Positions 8,960 through 18,251 are shown, counted from the first letter of the stretch. The stretch: DNA of 64,000 nucleotides from Cupriavidus consociatus (GCF_017814975.1 NZ_JAGIQA010000015.1:124001-188000), one strand, 5' to 3'. Translations and numbers: made by a program. The notes: generated from the letters alone by a model not told the origin.

Positions 8960-9101
8960 GCTTCACCCACCGTGACTTGAAGGCAGCCACATTGGCTGTC
9001 GGCGCTAACTCCCGCGAACGCCAGACACTGAATGTTGCTGTCGCCTATGCAACTTCGTCGCGGCACTACGATGCCGCGTCCGATCCAAAGGAATTTTTAG
9101 A

Positions 9102-10073
9102 ATGACAGTCATCAAAGCTGCCGCAGTCCAGATCAGCCCTGTGCTCTACAGCCGTGAGGCAACCGTGGATAAAGTCGTGCAGAAGATCCAGGAGCTTGGT
9201 GAGAAGGGGGTGGAGTTCGCCACCTTTCCGGAGACCGTGGTGCCGTACTACCCCTATTTTTCAGCGGTCCAGACGGGTCTTCAGCTTCTTGCCGGAAGTG
9301 AGCACCTCAGGTTGCTCGAGCAGTCCGTGACGGTACCGTCTCCCGCCACCGACGCAATCGGCGAGGCGGCCAGGAAGGCCGGCATGGTGGTGTCCATTGG
9401 TGTGAATGAGCGTGACGGAGGCACCATCTATAACACGCAATTGCTTTTCGACGCAGACGGGACCTTGATCCAGCGCCGCCGCAAGATCACCCCTACGCAT
9501 TTCGAACGCATGATCTGGGGTCAGGGCGACGGGTCAGGCCTTCGCGCGGTTGACAGCAAGGTCGGACGAATCGGCCAGCTCGCATGCTTCGAGCACAACA
9601 ATCCGCTCGCGCGCTACGCGCTGATCGCCGACGGCGAGCAGATCCATTCGGCCATGTATCCGGGATCAGCCTTCGGCGAAGGATTTGCCAAAAGGATGGA
9701 AATCAATATCCGACAGCATGCGCTGGAGTCCGGCTGCTTCGTCGTGAACGCAACAGCGTGGTTGGACCCTGACCAGCAGGCGCAAATCATGCGGGACACG
9801 GGGTGCGATATCGAGCCGATTTCTGGCGGTTGCCTGACCACAATCGTGACACCGGATGGCATGCTGTTGGGCGAACCTATCCGCTCGGGTGAGGGTGAGG
9901 TCATCGCCGATCTTGATTTTTCGTTGATCGACCGGCGCAAGGTCTTGATGGACTCGGCTGGACATTACAACAGGCCAGAGTTGCTTAGCCTCATGATCGA
10001 CCGTACGGATACCGCCCACCTGCACGAACGCGCCGTGCACGCCAAATCGCTCATCAATCAAGAGCAGAAATGA
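9102..10073 (+). CDS. Nitrilase (carbon-nitrogen hydrolase family)
   Basis: A 323-residue enzyme that converts a nitrile to the carboxylic acid and ammonia. The catalytic triad is Glu44 (TFPETVVPYYPYF), Lys128 (RRRKITPTHFER) and Cys162 (LACFEHNNPLARYAL). FPETVVPYYPYFS and FERMIWGQGDG place it with true nitrilases (Nit6803-like) rather than amidases of the superfamily. Most nitrilases read CWEH around the nucleophile, and here it is CFEH. The gene lies downstream of the amidase on the same strand and next to the 4-nitrobenzoate locus, so the physiological substrate could be an aromatic nitrile. That is inference. Confidence 0.9.
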   Translation: MTVIKAAAVQISPVLYSREATVDKVVQKIQELGEKGVEFATFPETVVPYYPYFSAVQTGLQLLAGSEHLRLLEQSVTVPSPATDAIGEAARKAGMVVSIGVNERDGGTIYNTQLLFDADGTLIQRRRKITPTHFERMIWGQGDGSGLRAVDSKVGRIGQLACFEHNNPLARYALIADGEQIHSAMYPGSAFGEGFAKRMEINIRQHALESGCFVVNATAWLDPDQQAQIMRDTGCDIEPISGGCLTTIVTPDGMLLGEPIRSGEGEVIADLDFSLIDRRKVLMDSAGHYNRPELLSLMIDRTDTAHLHERAVHAKSLINQEQK

Positions 10074-10215
10074 TCAGTGCGCCACAGTAGCTCCAGTGGT
10101 CCCAGCGTGCGGGGCCTGAAAGAACGTGAGACCGACGTTGCCTGGACGCGATAGGGCAGGATAACGGGCGCTTGTCATGTGAGTCACCAGTTATAAGTTC
10201 TCCTCGACTGCATGC

Positions 10216-10917
10216 TCAGGCATCGAAGCCCAGAAACCGCGTGAAGCCCTCGACGGGCTCACGCGTCATATCGAGACGGTTGACAAGCGACTCGTCGTCG
10301 GAGAAGCCGAGGCTCATCCCGCACACGACTTGGAAGCCTTCGGGAAAATCGAGGTGCCTGGAGATGATGTCCTGATAGCGCACGAACGACACCTGAGGAC
10401 ACGTAGCCAAGCCGATGGCGCTTGCGGCAATCATGATCGTCTGGATAAACAGCCCATAGTCCAGCCAGCTGAACTTGGTGAGGGAGGGATCAATTGCAAA
10501 GATCAAGCCAACGGGCGCACCGAAGAAATCGAAGTTTCTCGCCGTCACCTTGGCGCGTTGCGGCATATCGCTCCGGGATATTCCCATCGCCCGGTAGTAC
10601 ACCGATCCGAATGCCTCCTGGCGAACCCTCATCTCTTCGGGAAGGGGGTCGGGAAGATGTTGCAATGGAGGATGTCGATCCTCCATCTGTGCCTGTCTCA
10701 ACCTCTCGCTCAGCGCAGCTTTTTCCGGCCCAGCCAGCACGTAGACATGCCAGGGCTGGATATTCGAGTTGCTTGGCGAAAATCTCGCCACGTCGAGAAT
10801 GTCCTCGACCATGCGTTGCGGGACCGGATCCGGTCTGAAGTATCTCACGGCTCGACGGGAGCGAATGATTCCGTCGACGATGGATGCTGTGGGATGAGAG
10901 TCTCGAGAAATTGTCAT
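10216..10917 (-). CDS. pnbA: Nitroreductase family protein, probable 4-nitrobenzoate reductase
   Basis: A 233-residue FMN-dependent nitroreductase. RSRRAVRYFRPDPVP and ARFSPSNSNIQPWHVYV are the FMN-binding segments, and the C-terminal part (GMSLGFSDDESLVN) is typical of the family. It lies 104 bases downstream of an aromatic-acid MFS transporter on the same strand and close to a PnbB-type lyase. In known pnb pathways PnbA reduces 4-nitrobenzoate to 4-hydroxylaminobenzoate, which PnbB converts to protocatechuate and ammonia. The symbol rests on that context; other nitroaromatic substrates are possible. Confidence 0.8.
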   Translation of the reverse strand: MTISRDSHPTASIVDGIIRSRRAVRYFRPDPVPQRMVEDILDVARFSPSNSNIQPWHVYVLAGPEKAALSERLRQAQMEDRHPPLQHLPDPLPEEMRVRQEAFGSVYYRAMGISRSDMPQRAKVTARNFDFFGAPVGLIFAIDPSLTKFSWLDYGLFIQTIMIAASAIGLATCPQVSFVRYQDIISRHLDFPEGFQVVCGMSLGFSDDESLVNRLDMTREPVEGFTRFLGFDA

Positions 10918-11021
10918 GAGCAGAGAACGAGCAAGGAGGCTTCCTCATGATGACATGGCGTTCAGGAAGCGGACGGTGAAACATATGCAAGGGCAGATTG
11001 CACCCGCTGCACAACGGCTGG

Positions 11022-12374
11022 TTAAGCACCGGCGAGTGCAGGCCGCGGACGGCCCCATGCCATCACGAACAGGGCCATTGCGGCTACGAATGCTGGCGCG
11101 GCCATCAGCGTAAAGATGTAGATCATGTTGTAGCCGGCCGCGAGCAGCGTGCCGCCGCCCATGGCACCGAGAATGCCACCGAAGCGTCCCACCCCGAGCA
11201 TCCAGGCGACGCCGGTCGCGCGGCTGTGGGTGGGATAGAAAATCGCAGCCAGTGCGAGCATCGACATCTGCGCGCCCGTCATACAAACGCCGGCCACAAA
11301 TGTCAGAATCGCCAGCGCCCCGGTATTGGCCGCTCCCTGTCCCATTGCACAGACCGCGACGCCGAGAAGAAGGAAGGCCAGTGCAACGGTTCGGCAGGGA
11401 TTCCAACGATCCATCACCCAGCCGAAGATCAGCGCGCCCAGCACGCCACCTGCAGGAAACAGCGCCGTAACGAGTGCTGCCTCGCGCAGCGTGAAGCCAG
11501 CCTCGCGGATCAGCGTGGGCATCCAACTCGTGAGTGTGTAATAGACCAGCAGCCCCATGAAGTAGGCCAGCCACAGCGTCAGCGTGCCGAATCGGTACGG
11601 CCTCGAGAGCATCGCGCCGATCGACGTGTGTTGCTCGTTCCCTTGGCTCTCCGAAACCGTAACGCGTGACGTCGCGATAGAAGGATTGTCGGCGATCCGG
11701 CGTAGTACGTTGCGAATCCGCTCGATCGGCCAGTCCCGGATCACCATGAAGCGGATCGACTCGGGTAACCAGATCAGGCCGATTGCCAACACGATCGGTA
11801 CACCGCCGCCGATCACGAAGACAGATCGCCATCCGAAGTCAGGTATCAATGCGGCCGCGGCAAGTCCGCCCGCCGAGGCCCCCAGTGTAAAACCACAGAA
11901 CATGATGTTCAGTAGCAATGCGCGTCGTTTCGCCGGCACATACTCCGATAGCAGGGTCGTCGCGTTGGGCAACGCCGCCCCGAGTCCGATGCCGGTCAGA
12001 AAGCGGAACACGGTGAGTTGCCAGATGTCCGTCGCTGCCACGCACGCTGCCGTCCAAAGACCGAAGAAGAAGACCGAGCCGATCAAGACCCAGCGCCGGC
12101 CTATCCTGTCGGCGATCGGTCCTGCCAGCAGCGCACCCAGCGCCAGGCCGACGAGGGCTGCACTGAGCACCGGGCCTAGCGCACCAACGGGAATGGACCA
12201 TTCCCTGGCGACGGCCGGCGCGACAAAGCCGATCGCTGCCGTATCGAAGCCGTCCGCAGCGACGATCAGAAAGCAAATGAACAGGATCAGCCATTGATAT
12301 GGCGAAAAAGGATGTTCATCAATGAATTGCTGGACATCGATGACGTTCGATGTCGGTTTCTGGTAAGTACTCAT
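11022..12374 (-). CDS. MFS transporter, aromatic acid:H+ symporter (AAHS) type
   Basis: A 450-residue inner-membrane permease with twelve expected membrane segments. The first loop signature is DGFDTAAIGFVAPAVAREW in helix 1. GPIADRIGRRWVLIGS is the MFS loop 2-3 motif, and LPESIRFMV precedes the central loop. This pattern is shared with PcaK/BenK-type importers of aromatic acids. The start at 12374 has ACAGGAGTTGTC upstream. It is the first gene of a leftward unit with the nitroreductase and is divergent from the PnbB gene. It probably imports 4-nitrobenzoate or a similar acid. Confidence 0.88.
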   Translation of the reverse strand: MSTYQKPTSNVIDVQQFIDEHPFSPYQWLILFICFLIVAADGFDTAAIGFVAPAVAREWSIPVGALGPVLSAALVGLALGALLAGPIADRIGRRWVLIGSVFFFGLWTAACVAATDIWQLTVFRFLTGIGLGAALPNATTLLSEYVPAKRRALLLNIMFCGFTLGASAGGLAAAALIPDFGWRSVFVIGGGVPIVLAIGLIWLPESIRFMVIRDWPIERIRNVLRRIADNPSIATSRVTVSESQGNEQHTSIGAMLSRPYRFGTLTLWLAYFMGLLVYYTLTSWMPTLIREAGFTLREAALVTALFPAGGVLGALIFGWVMDRWNPCRTVALAFLLLGVAVCAMGQGAANTGALAILTFVAGVCMTGAQMSMLALAAIFYPTHSRATGVAWMLGVGRFGGILGAMGGGTLLAAGYNMIYIFTLMAAPAFVAAMALFVMAWGRPRPALAGA

Positions 12375-12875
12375 GACAACTCCTGTGGGGATGATTCTTC
12401 ATGGAGCCTCTCGACAAACAGATGGTCGATTCATTGTCGACATCTGCTGGAAGCTGAAAGACATCGGGGCGGAGCATAGGGATGCAGATGACGTGCGACA
12501 ACAGGGTCAACCCGGACAGGGGCAGGCCGGCGCGTAGTTCATACCCTTTGTCAGTGAAATTAATCTTGCGAAGATGCAGAGAATCCAGCGTGAATTGATC
12601 GTGTTGGCGTTCTTTCTTCCACATAAGCGCTAATTTCTTCCTCGCATGCTCGCGATGAAGGAGTCATTGAAATCTGTGCATATGGATATTGAACGGTGAA
12701 ACCTTCGTCACACAAGACGCCTCTTGCACGATATGCAATTTCACCTTGAACGGTTGTCGCTTCCGCTGTTGCGCACCGTATGGCATCGTGCCTGCAGGCG
12801 GTACGCCGCTGCGCGGGCATCGATCGTCATCGTTGACGACGCGAGCCGGCGCTCAACCGAAATCATGAGGACGAT
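12375..12875. other. Divergent control region between the MFS transporter and the PnbB gene
   Basis: These 501 bases contain no convincing gene. The segment is AT-richer than its surroundings around 12550-12720 and must hold the promoters of both divergent transcripts. I did not find a clean T-N11-A LysR box that I would defend. Confidence 0.5.
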
Positions 12876-13433
12876 ATGTCAAACACCGGAGCATCCAATC
12901 ACAGGGAGCAATTGATCGCTCGCTGCATTCCGTTTCTTGAGGAGGTCAAGGACATGACCACTGGAACCAAAGTCGAGGAATGGCTCAACACGAAATACGG
13001 TCCTGAAAGCGCGTTGTACAAGGATCTCGCCCGACTGATCAGGATTGGTGTCGAGCAGGAAGGCTGGGCCGCCAACACGGAAATCGCGGGTCATAAGTAC
13101 CGGCGATCGCGCCTTGTTGATCCGTCGGAAGCGACCTTCGGCTTCAGCATTACCGCGGTCTATATGGACAGCGCCGATAACGATCAGCGCAACCCGGAAA
13201 ATGCCTTCCGCGGCGACTATCACTCCCATCCTTATGGCGAATTCAACCTGGTGGTGGCGCTCAATGAAGGCGCGGCGCTGGCTGGTCCGAATGGCTGGTG
13301 CTACGGCGGATGGACCGCCCCCGCACCGGGCAGTCATCATTATCCCGAGGCCAAGGGCGGCGCAGTGATCGCGCTCTTCTTCCTCCCTGCAGGCAGGATT
13401 GCCTACAACGTCAAGGCACCGGACGCCCATTGA
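12876..13433 (+). CDS. pnbB: 4-hydroxylaminobenzoate lyase (PnbB family, formerly DUF4863)
   Basis: A 185-residue protein matching the PnbB family, which converts 4-hydroxylaminobenzoate to protocatechuate with release of ammonia. Landmarks are FRGDYHSHPYGEFNLVVAL, GWCYGGWTAPAPGSHHYPE and GAVIALFFLPAGRIAYN. The cluster of histidines could bind a metal in a cupin-like fold. The ATG at 12876 has GAGGA a few bases upstream. The gene is divergent from the transporter-nitroreductase unit, and together they make a complete upper 4-nitrobenzoate route. Protocatechuate ring-cleavage genes are not in the window. Confidence 0.85.
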   Translation: MSNTGASNHREQLIARCIPFLEEVKDMTTGTKVEEWLNTKYGPESALYKDLARLIRIGVEQEGWAANTEIAGHKYRRSRLVDPSEATFGFSITAVYMDSADNDQRNPENAFRGDYHSHPYGEFNLVVALNEGAALAGPNGWCYGGWTAPAPGSHHYPEAKGGAVIALFFLPAGRIAYNVKAPDAH

Positions 13434-13485
13434 CTGGCAGGGGAAGGGCGGCTCGCTTTCATCCGGCGCGCCGCCCGCAGAAATT

Positions 13486-13503
13486 GCACGGCGGCGGCCG
13501 TGC
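13486..13503. terminator. Stem-loop between convergent genes
   Basis: GCACGGC, loop GGCG, GCCGTGC: a perfect 7-bp stem located 53 bases after the PnbB stop and 14 bases before the flavin-reductase stop. On the minus strand it is followed by AATTT. It probably serves as a terminator for one or both convergent transcripts. Confidence 0.5.
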
Positions 13504-13516
13504 GAACGCTTAAACT

Positions 13517-14098
13517 CTAGGCCTTCGACAAGCCCCGGGCCGTCTCCACAAGCCTGGCACCCACCGCGCGCACTTCGGTCTCTACCGGCTTTTGAATCAG
13601 ACCTCCATCTGCGTCGAATGCCTGATGTGCTGCTGCCAGGGAGAATCCCTGCGGGATCACCAGCATGCCGAGTTTCTCCAGCACGCCGCGCATTCCCAAC
13701 ATGGAGCGGATGCCGCCCATGGGTCCTGGCGACGCGCTGATCACTGCGGCGACCTTTCCCTGAAAAAGCTGCACGCCAGATTCGCCGGTAGCCATCGGCC
13801 GGCTAATCCAGTCAATGGCATTCTTGAGCAGGGCGGTATAGCCGCCGTTATATTCGGGCGACGCCACCAGCAACGCATCATGCTCCGCTAGCAACCGCTG
13901 CAATTCCCTTGCCGCTGCCGGCATGCCGTATTCCTGTTCGAAGTCGCCGTCATAAAACGGCAACGAATGATCGGCCAGCGATACGAGCCTGACCTCCGCG
14001 CCACTGTCGCCTGCGCCACGCACGGCCACATCGAGCAACTTTCGGTTGACGGAACCGCGACGGGCGCTGCCACACAATGCAAGGATCTTTACTGTCAT
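13517..14098 (-). CDS. NADPH-dependent FMN reductase
   Basis: A 193-residue flavodoxin-like reductase. It starts MTVKILALCGSARRGSVNRK, the phosphate-binding loop of the family, and has SPEYNGGYTALLKNAIDW around the flavin ring. The start at 14098 was chosen because this is the usual N-terminus; a 64-residue upstream extension in frame is unlike the family. It could supply reduced flavin to the nitroreductase or to an unlinked oxygenase. The location between PnbB and the LysR regulator supports a link to nitroaromatic metabolism but does not prove it. Confidence 0.88.
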   Translation of the reverse strand: MTVKILALCGSARRGSVNRKLLDVAVRGAGDSGAEVRLVSLADHSLPFYDGDFEQEYGMPAAARELQRLLAEHDALLVASPEYNGGYTALLKNAIDWISRPMATGESGVQLFQGKVAAVISASPGPMGGIRSMLGMRGVLEKLGMLVIPQGFSLAAAHQAFDADGGLIQKPVETEVRAVGARLVETARGLSKA

Positions 14099-14350
14099 GT
14101 TGAAGTTATGAAGCGATGTGAATTGCCGGGGCGTTACGCGCGCACGCTGCAGAATGTCAGCGGGGCGAACGACCGGAGCTGCATGCCGCGATCGTGTCAC
14201 GATATTGACAAGGCGAACGCTATCTGCGGAAAAGAGCCAGTCCGCGTGGCACCAGAGATGTCGATGCGCATGGTGCCCCGATGGTGCCACATGGAAAACG
14301 CCGACTGCGGTGAAATACGTGCAAGACGACCTTGCAGAAAACAGGACGAA

Positions 14351-15322
14351 CTAGGTTCGCACCTGGCTCGCCACATCGGCGATTTGCTTGCGCAGCCATT
14401 GCAAGGCCGGATCTTCGGCATTGCGGCCGTGCCAGACCGCCCGTACCGACGTCGTCGGCGTGGGGTAGGGCACCGGATGAACTCGCAACTCACCATTGCG
14501 CTCAAACTCGCGGCCCAACGGCGAAGGTATGAGCGCCAGCATGTCGCTGTGGCGAACCAGAGCGGGTATCGCCAGCGAATGCGCCACTGCGACGCGGATA
14601 CGCGGCTGACTTGCTGAACCCACAAAGGCGTCTTCAAGCGCCTGCCGGTCGAACATTTCCGATTGCCGTGCAAGCCCGCGTTCGACGATAAAGCCGCTGA
14701 CCGCGCCTTCCTCCTGCCCACCCAGCGATACGGCGACCAGTGGATAGGTCAACAGGTCCTCATTGGTGAGCGCACGGTCGCCGATCGGATGATCACGGTG
14801 CGTGACCAGTACCTCCGTCTGTTTCCAGATCACCATCGATTGAAATCGTGTAGGCACCTCGGCGAAGATGCCGATGGCGATGTCGATGCGGCCGATGTCG
14901 ATCTGTCCGGCCAGATCCAGTCTCGTCGAGGGGCGTACCACAAGGTCGACCATCGGCGCTTCCGCGCGCAGGCGCTGGCTCAGCCGGCTGAGCAGAATCA
15001 ATGTGATGTAGTCGTTCGCGGCCACCACGAATTCCCTCCGTGCGCTGGCCGGAGCGAAGGGTTCATCACCGAGCGCGGTCTGGATTTGCCGCAAGGCACT
15101 CCGGATGGGCATAGCCATCGCCACCGCGCGCGCGGTCGGCTCCATGCCCTTGGCTGTGCGGACGAAGAGGTCATCCTGGAGCACATCGCGAAGGCGGCCG
15201 AGCGCATGGCTGATTGCCGATTGACTGAGATGCAAGCGCTTGCCCGCGGCCAGCAGATTGCGATCCTCGAAAACTGCATCGAAGACGCGCAACAGGTTGA
15301 GGTCGATCCTTGCGAGATTCAT
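14351..15322 (-). CDS. LysR-type regulator, candidate pnb regulator
   Basis: A 323-residue LysR protein. The HTH is at residues about 4-65 (LNLLRVFDAVFEDRNLLAAG and HLSQSAISHALGRLRD). An effector-binding domain of the NodD/NahR/LinR subgroup follows (DIAIGIFAEVPTRFQ, SLAIPALVRHSDMLALIP). The start MNLARIDLNLL at 15322 is the usual one; the 19 residues before it in frame are probably untranslated. Known pnb clusters carry a LysR regulator PnbR, so this gene may control the divergent pnb promoters. Confidence 0.88.
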   Translation of the reverse strand: MNLARIDLNLLRVFDAVFEDRNLLAAGKRLHLSQSAISHALGRLRDVLQDDLFVRTAKGMEPTARAVAMAMPIRSALRQIQTALGDEPFAPASARREFVVAANDYITLILLSRLSQRLRAEAPMVDLVVRPSTRLDLAGQIDIGRIDIAIGIFAEVPTRFQSMVIWKQTEVLVTHRDHPIGDRALTNEDLLTYPLVAVSLGGQEEGAVSGFIVERGLARQSEMFDRQALEDAFVGSASQPRIRVAVAHSLAIPALVRHSDMLALIPSPLGREFERNGELRVHPVPYPTPTTSVRAVWHGRNAEDPALQWLRKQIADVASQVRT

Positions 15323-15467
15323 TCTTTTCGTCCGAATGACAACGCACCAATTGTCCGCGCATTCTACCCTCGAGAGCACGACCGAACGTGGGGCTCGCCC
15401 CGTCGATTTGCGTTCCGGCCATCGTCACGCCGTGGTCCTCGGGGAGAAGTGACGAGTGTCTCGGATG

Positions 15468-15929
15468 TCAGGTAGCTTCCTCTGACGCGTCGTACGGTGG
15501 CACCGAGGTCTCAAGTGAGTTCCATAAGTCCTGCATGGTGGGGTTGCTGTTCGCTATTGCCCGATACGATCGAATCTGAAGCTTGGCACACCATTCCTCG
15601 CCGCCGGCTTGGACGAAGCGGCCTGCGTCGATCTCATCCTTGACGGCGCTAAACGGCAGCCAAGCGATAGCATAGCCTTCGACTGCCATCCTCATGATGA
15701 GCATGGCCATGTCAGCTTCGTAACATCCTCCCATGAGCAGGCCAAAATCGAATTGCTGCATGTACCGTACAAGGGACCTGCTCCATCGCTGCTGCCATCG
15801 CAAGCATTCCGTTTGCAGCAGAAGGCCTGTTCTTTCAGCACTGGCTACGCTCCTGGAGCATTTCCTGGCTAACCATGCTGCCGGTTGTCGTGTCGCCACA
15901 CCCATCATTCGCCGCCTGGTCGATCGCAT
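15468..15929 (-). pseudogene. Remnant of a LysR-type regulator (C-terminal end)
   Basis: The leftward frame contains MAMLIMRMAVEGYAIAWLPF, then SAVKDEIDAGRFVQAGGEEW and a YRA segment. These match the end of the LysR effector domain, where a small-residue-rich GxGIAWLP motif precedes the last strand. Upstream in the same frame the sequence loses similarity (WQQRWSRSLVRYMQQFDF), and no HTH is present. It is best read as the 3' end of a decayed or recombined regulator gene. The exact left end of the homology is uncertain. Confidence 0.6.
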
Positions 15930-16135
15930 GACAAACCAGTCTTAGGGCATACCGTCCTATGTCGATGACCTGGTTGAAACGTTAAACATGTGCCTGTTGA
16001 CTGTGTCATCGCTCAACTGCGTGCAAGAGCCTGACACCCTTGAGTTCGATAATGCGACGCACGGCGGTCAGATGCGGGCGAAAGAAATCGGGTTGGACGG
16101 GCGGAACGCGGAACATGGCGCCGCCGGTTCGTGGC

Positions 16136-17146
16136 TTACCTCAGATTTGCCGGCTTAGTGCTGCGCCACCGAGTCGGCGTCATGCCAAACTGCGCCGTGA
16201 ACCACCGGACGAACGAGCCATAAGCGGAGTAGCCAAGCGATTCGGCAATGCGCCCAAGCGAGTAGCTTCTATTGTCCATATAGTGGATAACGAGATCGCG
16301 CCGTACGCCATTGACCATGTCAGAGAAGACCTTTCCAGCGCCTTCGAGTTGGCGCTGCAGGGTGCGCACGTTCATCCCCAGGCCCTGCGCAACCTGCTCA
16401 ATCGTCGCGCGTCCCGCCGGAAGCATCAGATAGATTGTCTTGCGCACCTCGAGGACAATTGACGGCTCGTTAGCCCCCGGCAGACCTTCAAGCAGGCGTT
16501 GCGCATGGCGTGCCATGACAGGGTCAGCGATAGGGTTCGGCAAGTCCAGGTCGGCAGACCGGCAAATCAAGCCATTGAAAGCGCTTGCGAACTCCAGTTT
16601 CCCGCCGAAGATACGGCGGTGCAACCGCAGATCAGTTGGAGCGTCATGGGTGAAGTTGACACCAAGAGGCTGCCAGGAACTACCCAGCAGTGTGCTGAAC
16701 AGGCGTGACAATGCGCCCAGCGCCAGCTCAACTGACTGTATCGACGGTCCGGCGTCGTCAGCGACCACGTCCTCCCGCACGATCACCTTCTTCCCAGTTT
16801 CCTCGATCCGGATGACCAGAAACTCATTCATCAAGTGCCGATACTGAACCAAGGTGTCAACCGCATCGCGCAGGGTCCTTTGATGGGTGAGTAACACGCT
16901 CACGACACCGAGATCGGACAGTTGCCACAGGTCGGCCATACGCAGCCCAAATGTCGGGCATTGCGTGAGTCGCGCTGACTCTTCCAGCAAGGTAACTGCA
17001 CCACTTCCGGAAATCCAGTGTTCCGGGTCCGCAAGCATCTCGCGGGTCAGCCCCAGTTTGCGCAGCAACGGCTGCGGTTCAAGGCCCAACTGCTGCGCAA
17101 TCTTGAAATAGTTCGCCATCACGCCAGTACGAATCAGTGTGCCCAT
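16136..17146 (-). CDS. AraC-type regulator with N-terminal arabinose-binding-like domain (OruR/ArgR type)
   Basis: A 336-residue regulator. Residues about 20-210 form the effector domain of the OruR group (LLRKLGLTREMLADPEHWIS, PTFGLRMADLWQLSDLGVVSV). Residues about 240-330 carry the AraC HTH pair (ATIEQVAQGLGMNVRTLQRQLE and YSLGRIAESLGYSAYGSFVRWF). It is divergent from the tandem BKACE genes. The 169-bp gap holds two near-identical 15-bp direct repeats with a 21-bp period, the geometry expected for an AraC activator. It probably controls the BKACE operon. Confidence 0.9.
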   Translation of the reverse strand: MGTLIRTGVMANYFKIAQQLGLEPQPLLRKLGLTREMLADPEHWISGSGAVTLLEESARLTQCPTFGLRMADLWQLSDLGVVSVLLTHQRTLRDAVDTLVQYRHLMNEFLVIRIEETGKKVIVREDVVADDAGPSIQSVELALGALSRLFSTLLGSSWQPLGVNFTHDAPTDLRLHRRIFGGKLEFASAFNGLICRSADLDLPNPIADPVMARHAQRLLEGLPGANEPSIVLEVRKTIYLMLPAGRATIEQVAQGLGMNVRTLQRQLEGAGKVFSDMVNGVRRDLVIHYMDNRSYSLGRIAESLGYSAYGSFVRWFTAQFGMTPTRWRSTKPANLR

Positions 17147-17214
17147 CGCCTCTCTCTGTCAGTGTGTTGCCTGGATCCGTTCACTGCGGGGAAAACCCGG
17201 GTGTCATGCCATTC

Positions 17215-17250
17215 TGTCATGAAATGAGATACAGATGTCGTGAAATGAGA
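17215..17250 (+). promoter_or_regulatory. Tandem direct repeats, candidate AraC activator site
   Basis: TGTCATGAAATGAGA at 17215-17229 and TGTCGTGAAATGAGA at 17236-17250 differ at one base and are 21 bp apart start to start, two helical turns. A third partial copy, TGTCATG, lies at 17202. The repeats end 65 bases before the first BKACE start, suiting an activator position. Confidence 0.7.
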
Positions 17251-17315
17251 GAAAACTGGGGGCCGAGGATTACTAGACTGTTTCGTAATTCGACGACGAA
17301 CGGAACACAGTTGCC

Positions 17316-18251
17316 ATGGCAGCTCCTCAGAAGAAGGTCATAGTCACCTGCGCCGTAACGGGCGGCATTCACACGCCAACGATGTCCCCCTACCTGCCCA
17401 TCACGGCAGAAGACATCGCCGGCGCGGCAGTCGGTGCGGCCGAGGCCGGCGCCTCGATCGTCCATCTGCACGCGCGCAAGCCGGAGGATGGCCAGCCCTC
17501 GCAAGATCCCGCGCTCTTCCGTGAATTCCTCCCGGAGATCGCCGCGCGTACCGATGTCATCATCAATCTCACCACAGGCGGCGCCCCCAACATGCTCGTC
17601 GAGGAACGGCTGCAACCGGCGCTGCAACTCAAGCCCGAAGTCGCCTCGCTGAACATGGGGTCGATGAACTTCGGGCTGTACCCGATGCTCGGCAGGCACA
17701 CAGTGTTCAAGTACGACTGGGAACGTCCTTACCTCGAGGGCTCAGAAGACCGCGTCTTCCGCAACACGTTCAAGGAGATTCGCTACATCCTGGAATCGTG
17801 CGCCGGCAACGGGACCCGCTTCGAGATCGAATGCTACGACACCAGCCATCTCTACACGGCGGCGCATTTCATTGACCGCGGCATCCTCAAGCCGCCGTTC
17901 TTCATACAGTCTGTGTTCGGCCTGCTCGGCGGCACCGGCACGCATCCCGATGATGTCATGCATATGCGCCGCACCGCCGAACGGCTGTTTGGCAAGGACT
18001 ACTACTGGTCCGTGCTGGGCGCGGGCCGCAGTCAGATGCCGATCGCTTCCATGGCGGCCGCGATGGGCGGCAATGTACGCGTGGGGCTGGAGGATTCGCT
18101 CTGGGATGGTCCGGGCCGGCTTTCCACCAGCAACGCCGATCAGGTCAGGCGCATCGTCGGGATCCTGAAGTCCCTGAATCTGGAGGTGGCAACGCCGGAT
18201 GAGACGCGCGACATGCTTCAACTGAAAGGCAGGCAGGCGGTTGCATTCTGA
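17316..18251 (+). CDS. Beta-keto acid cleavage enzyme (BKACE, DUF849 family), copy 1
   Basis: A 311-residue TIM-barrel enzyme. BKACE proteins condense a beta-keto acid with acetyl-CoA to give a CoA ester and acetoacetate. IVHLHARKPEDG holds the HxH zinc ligands, IINLTTGG the following strand motif, and VFGLLGGTGTHPDDV the distal loop. The C-terminal GLEDSLWDGPGRLSTSNADQV is also typical. The start ATG lies 169 bp from the divergent AraC gene. A second BKACE of different sequence follows, so the operon may act on two related keto acids or form a hetero-assembly. The substrate is unknown. Confidence 0.9.
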   Translation: MAAPQKKVIVTCAVTGGIHTPTMSPYLPITAEDIAGAAVGAAEAGASIVHLHARKPEDGQPSQDPALFREFLPEIAARTDVIINLTTGGAPNMLVEERLQPALQLKPEVASLNMGSMNFGLYPMLGRHTVFKYDWERPYLEGSEDRVFRNTFKEIRYILESCAGNGTRFEIECYDTSHLYTAAHFIDRGILKPPFFIQSVFGLLGGTGTHPDDVMHMRRTAERLFGKDYYWSVLGAGRSQMPIASMAAAMGGNVRVGLEDSLWDGPGRLSTSNADQVRRIVGILKSLNLEVATPDETRDMLQLKGRQAVAF

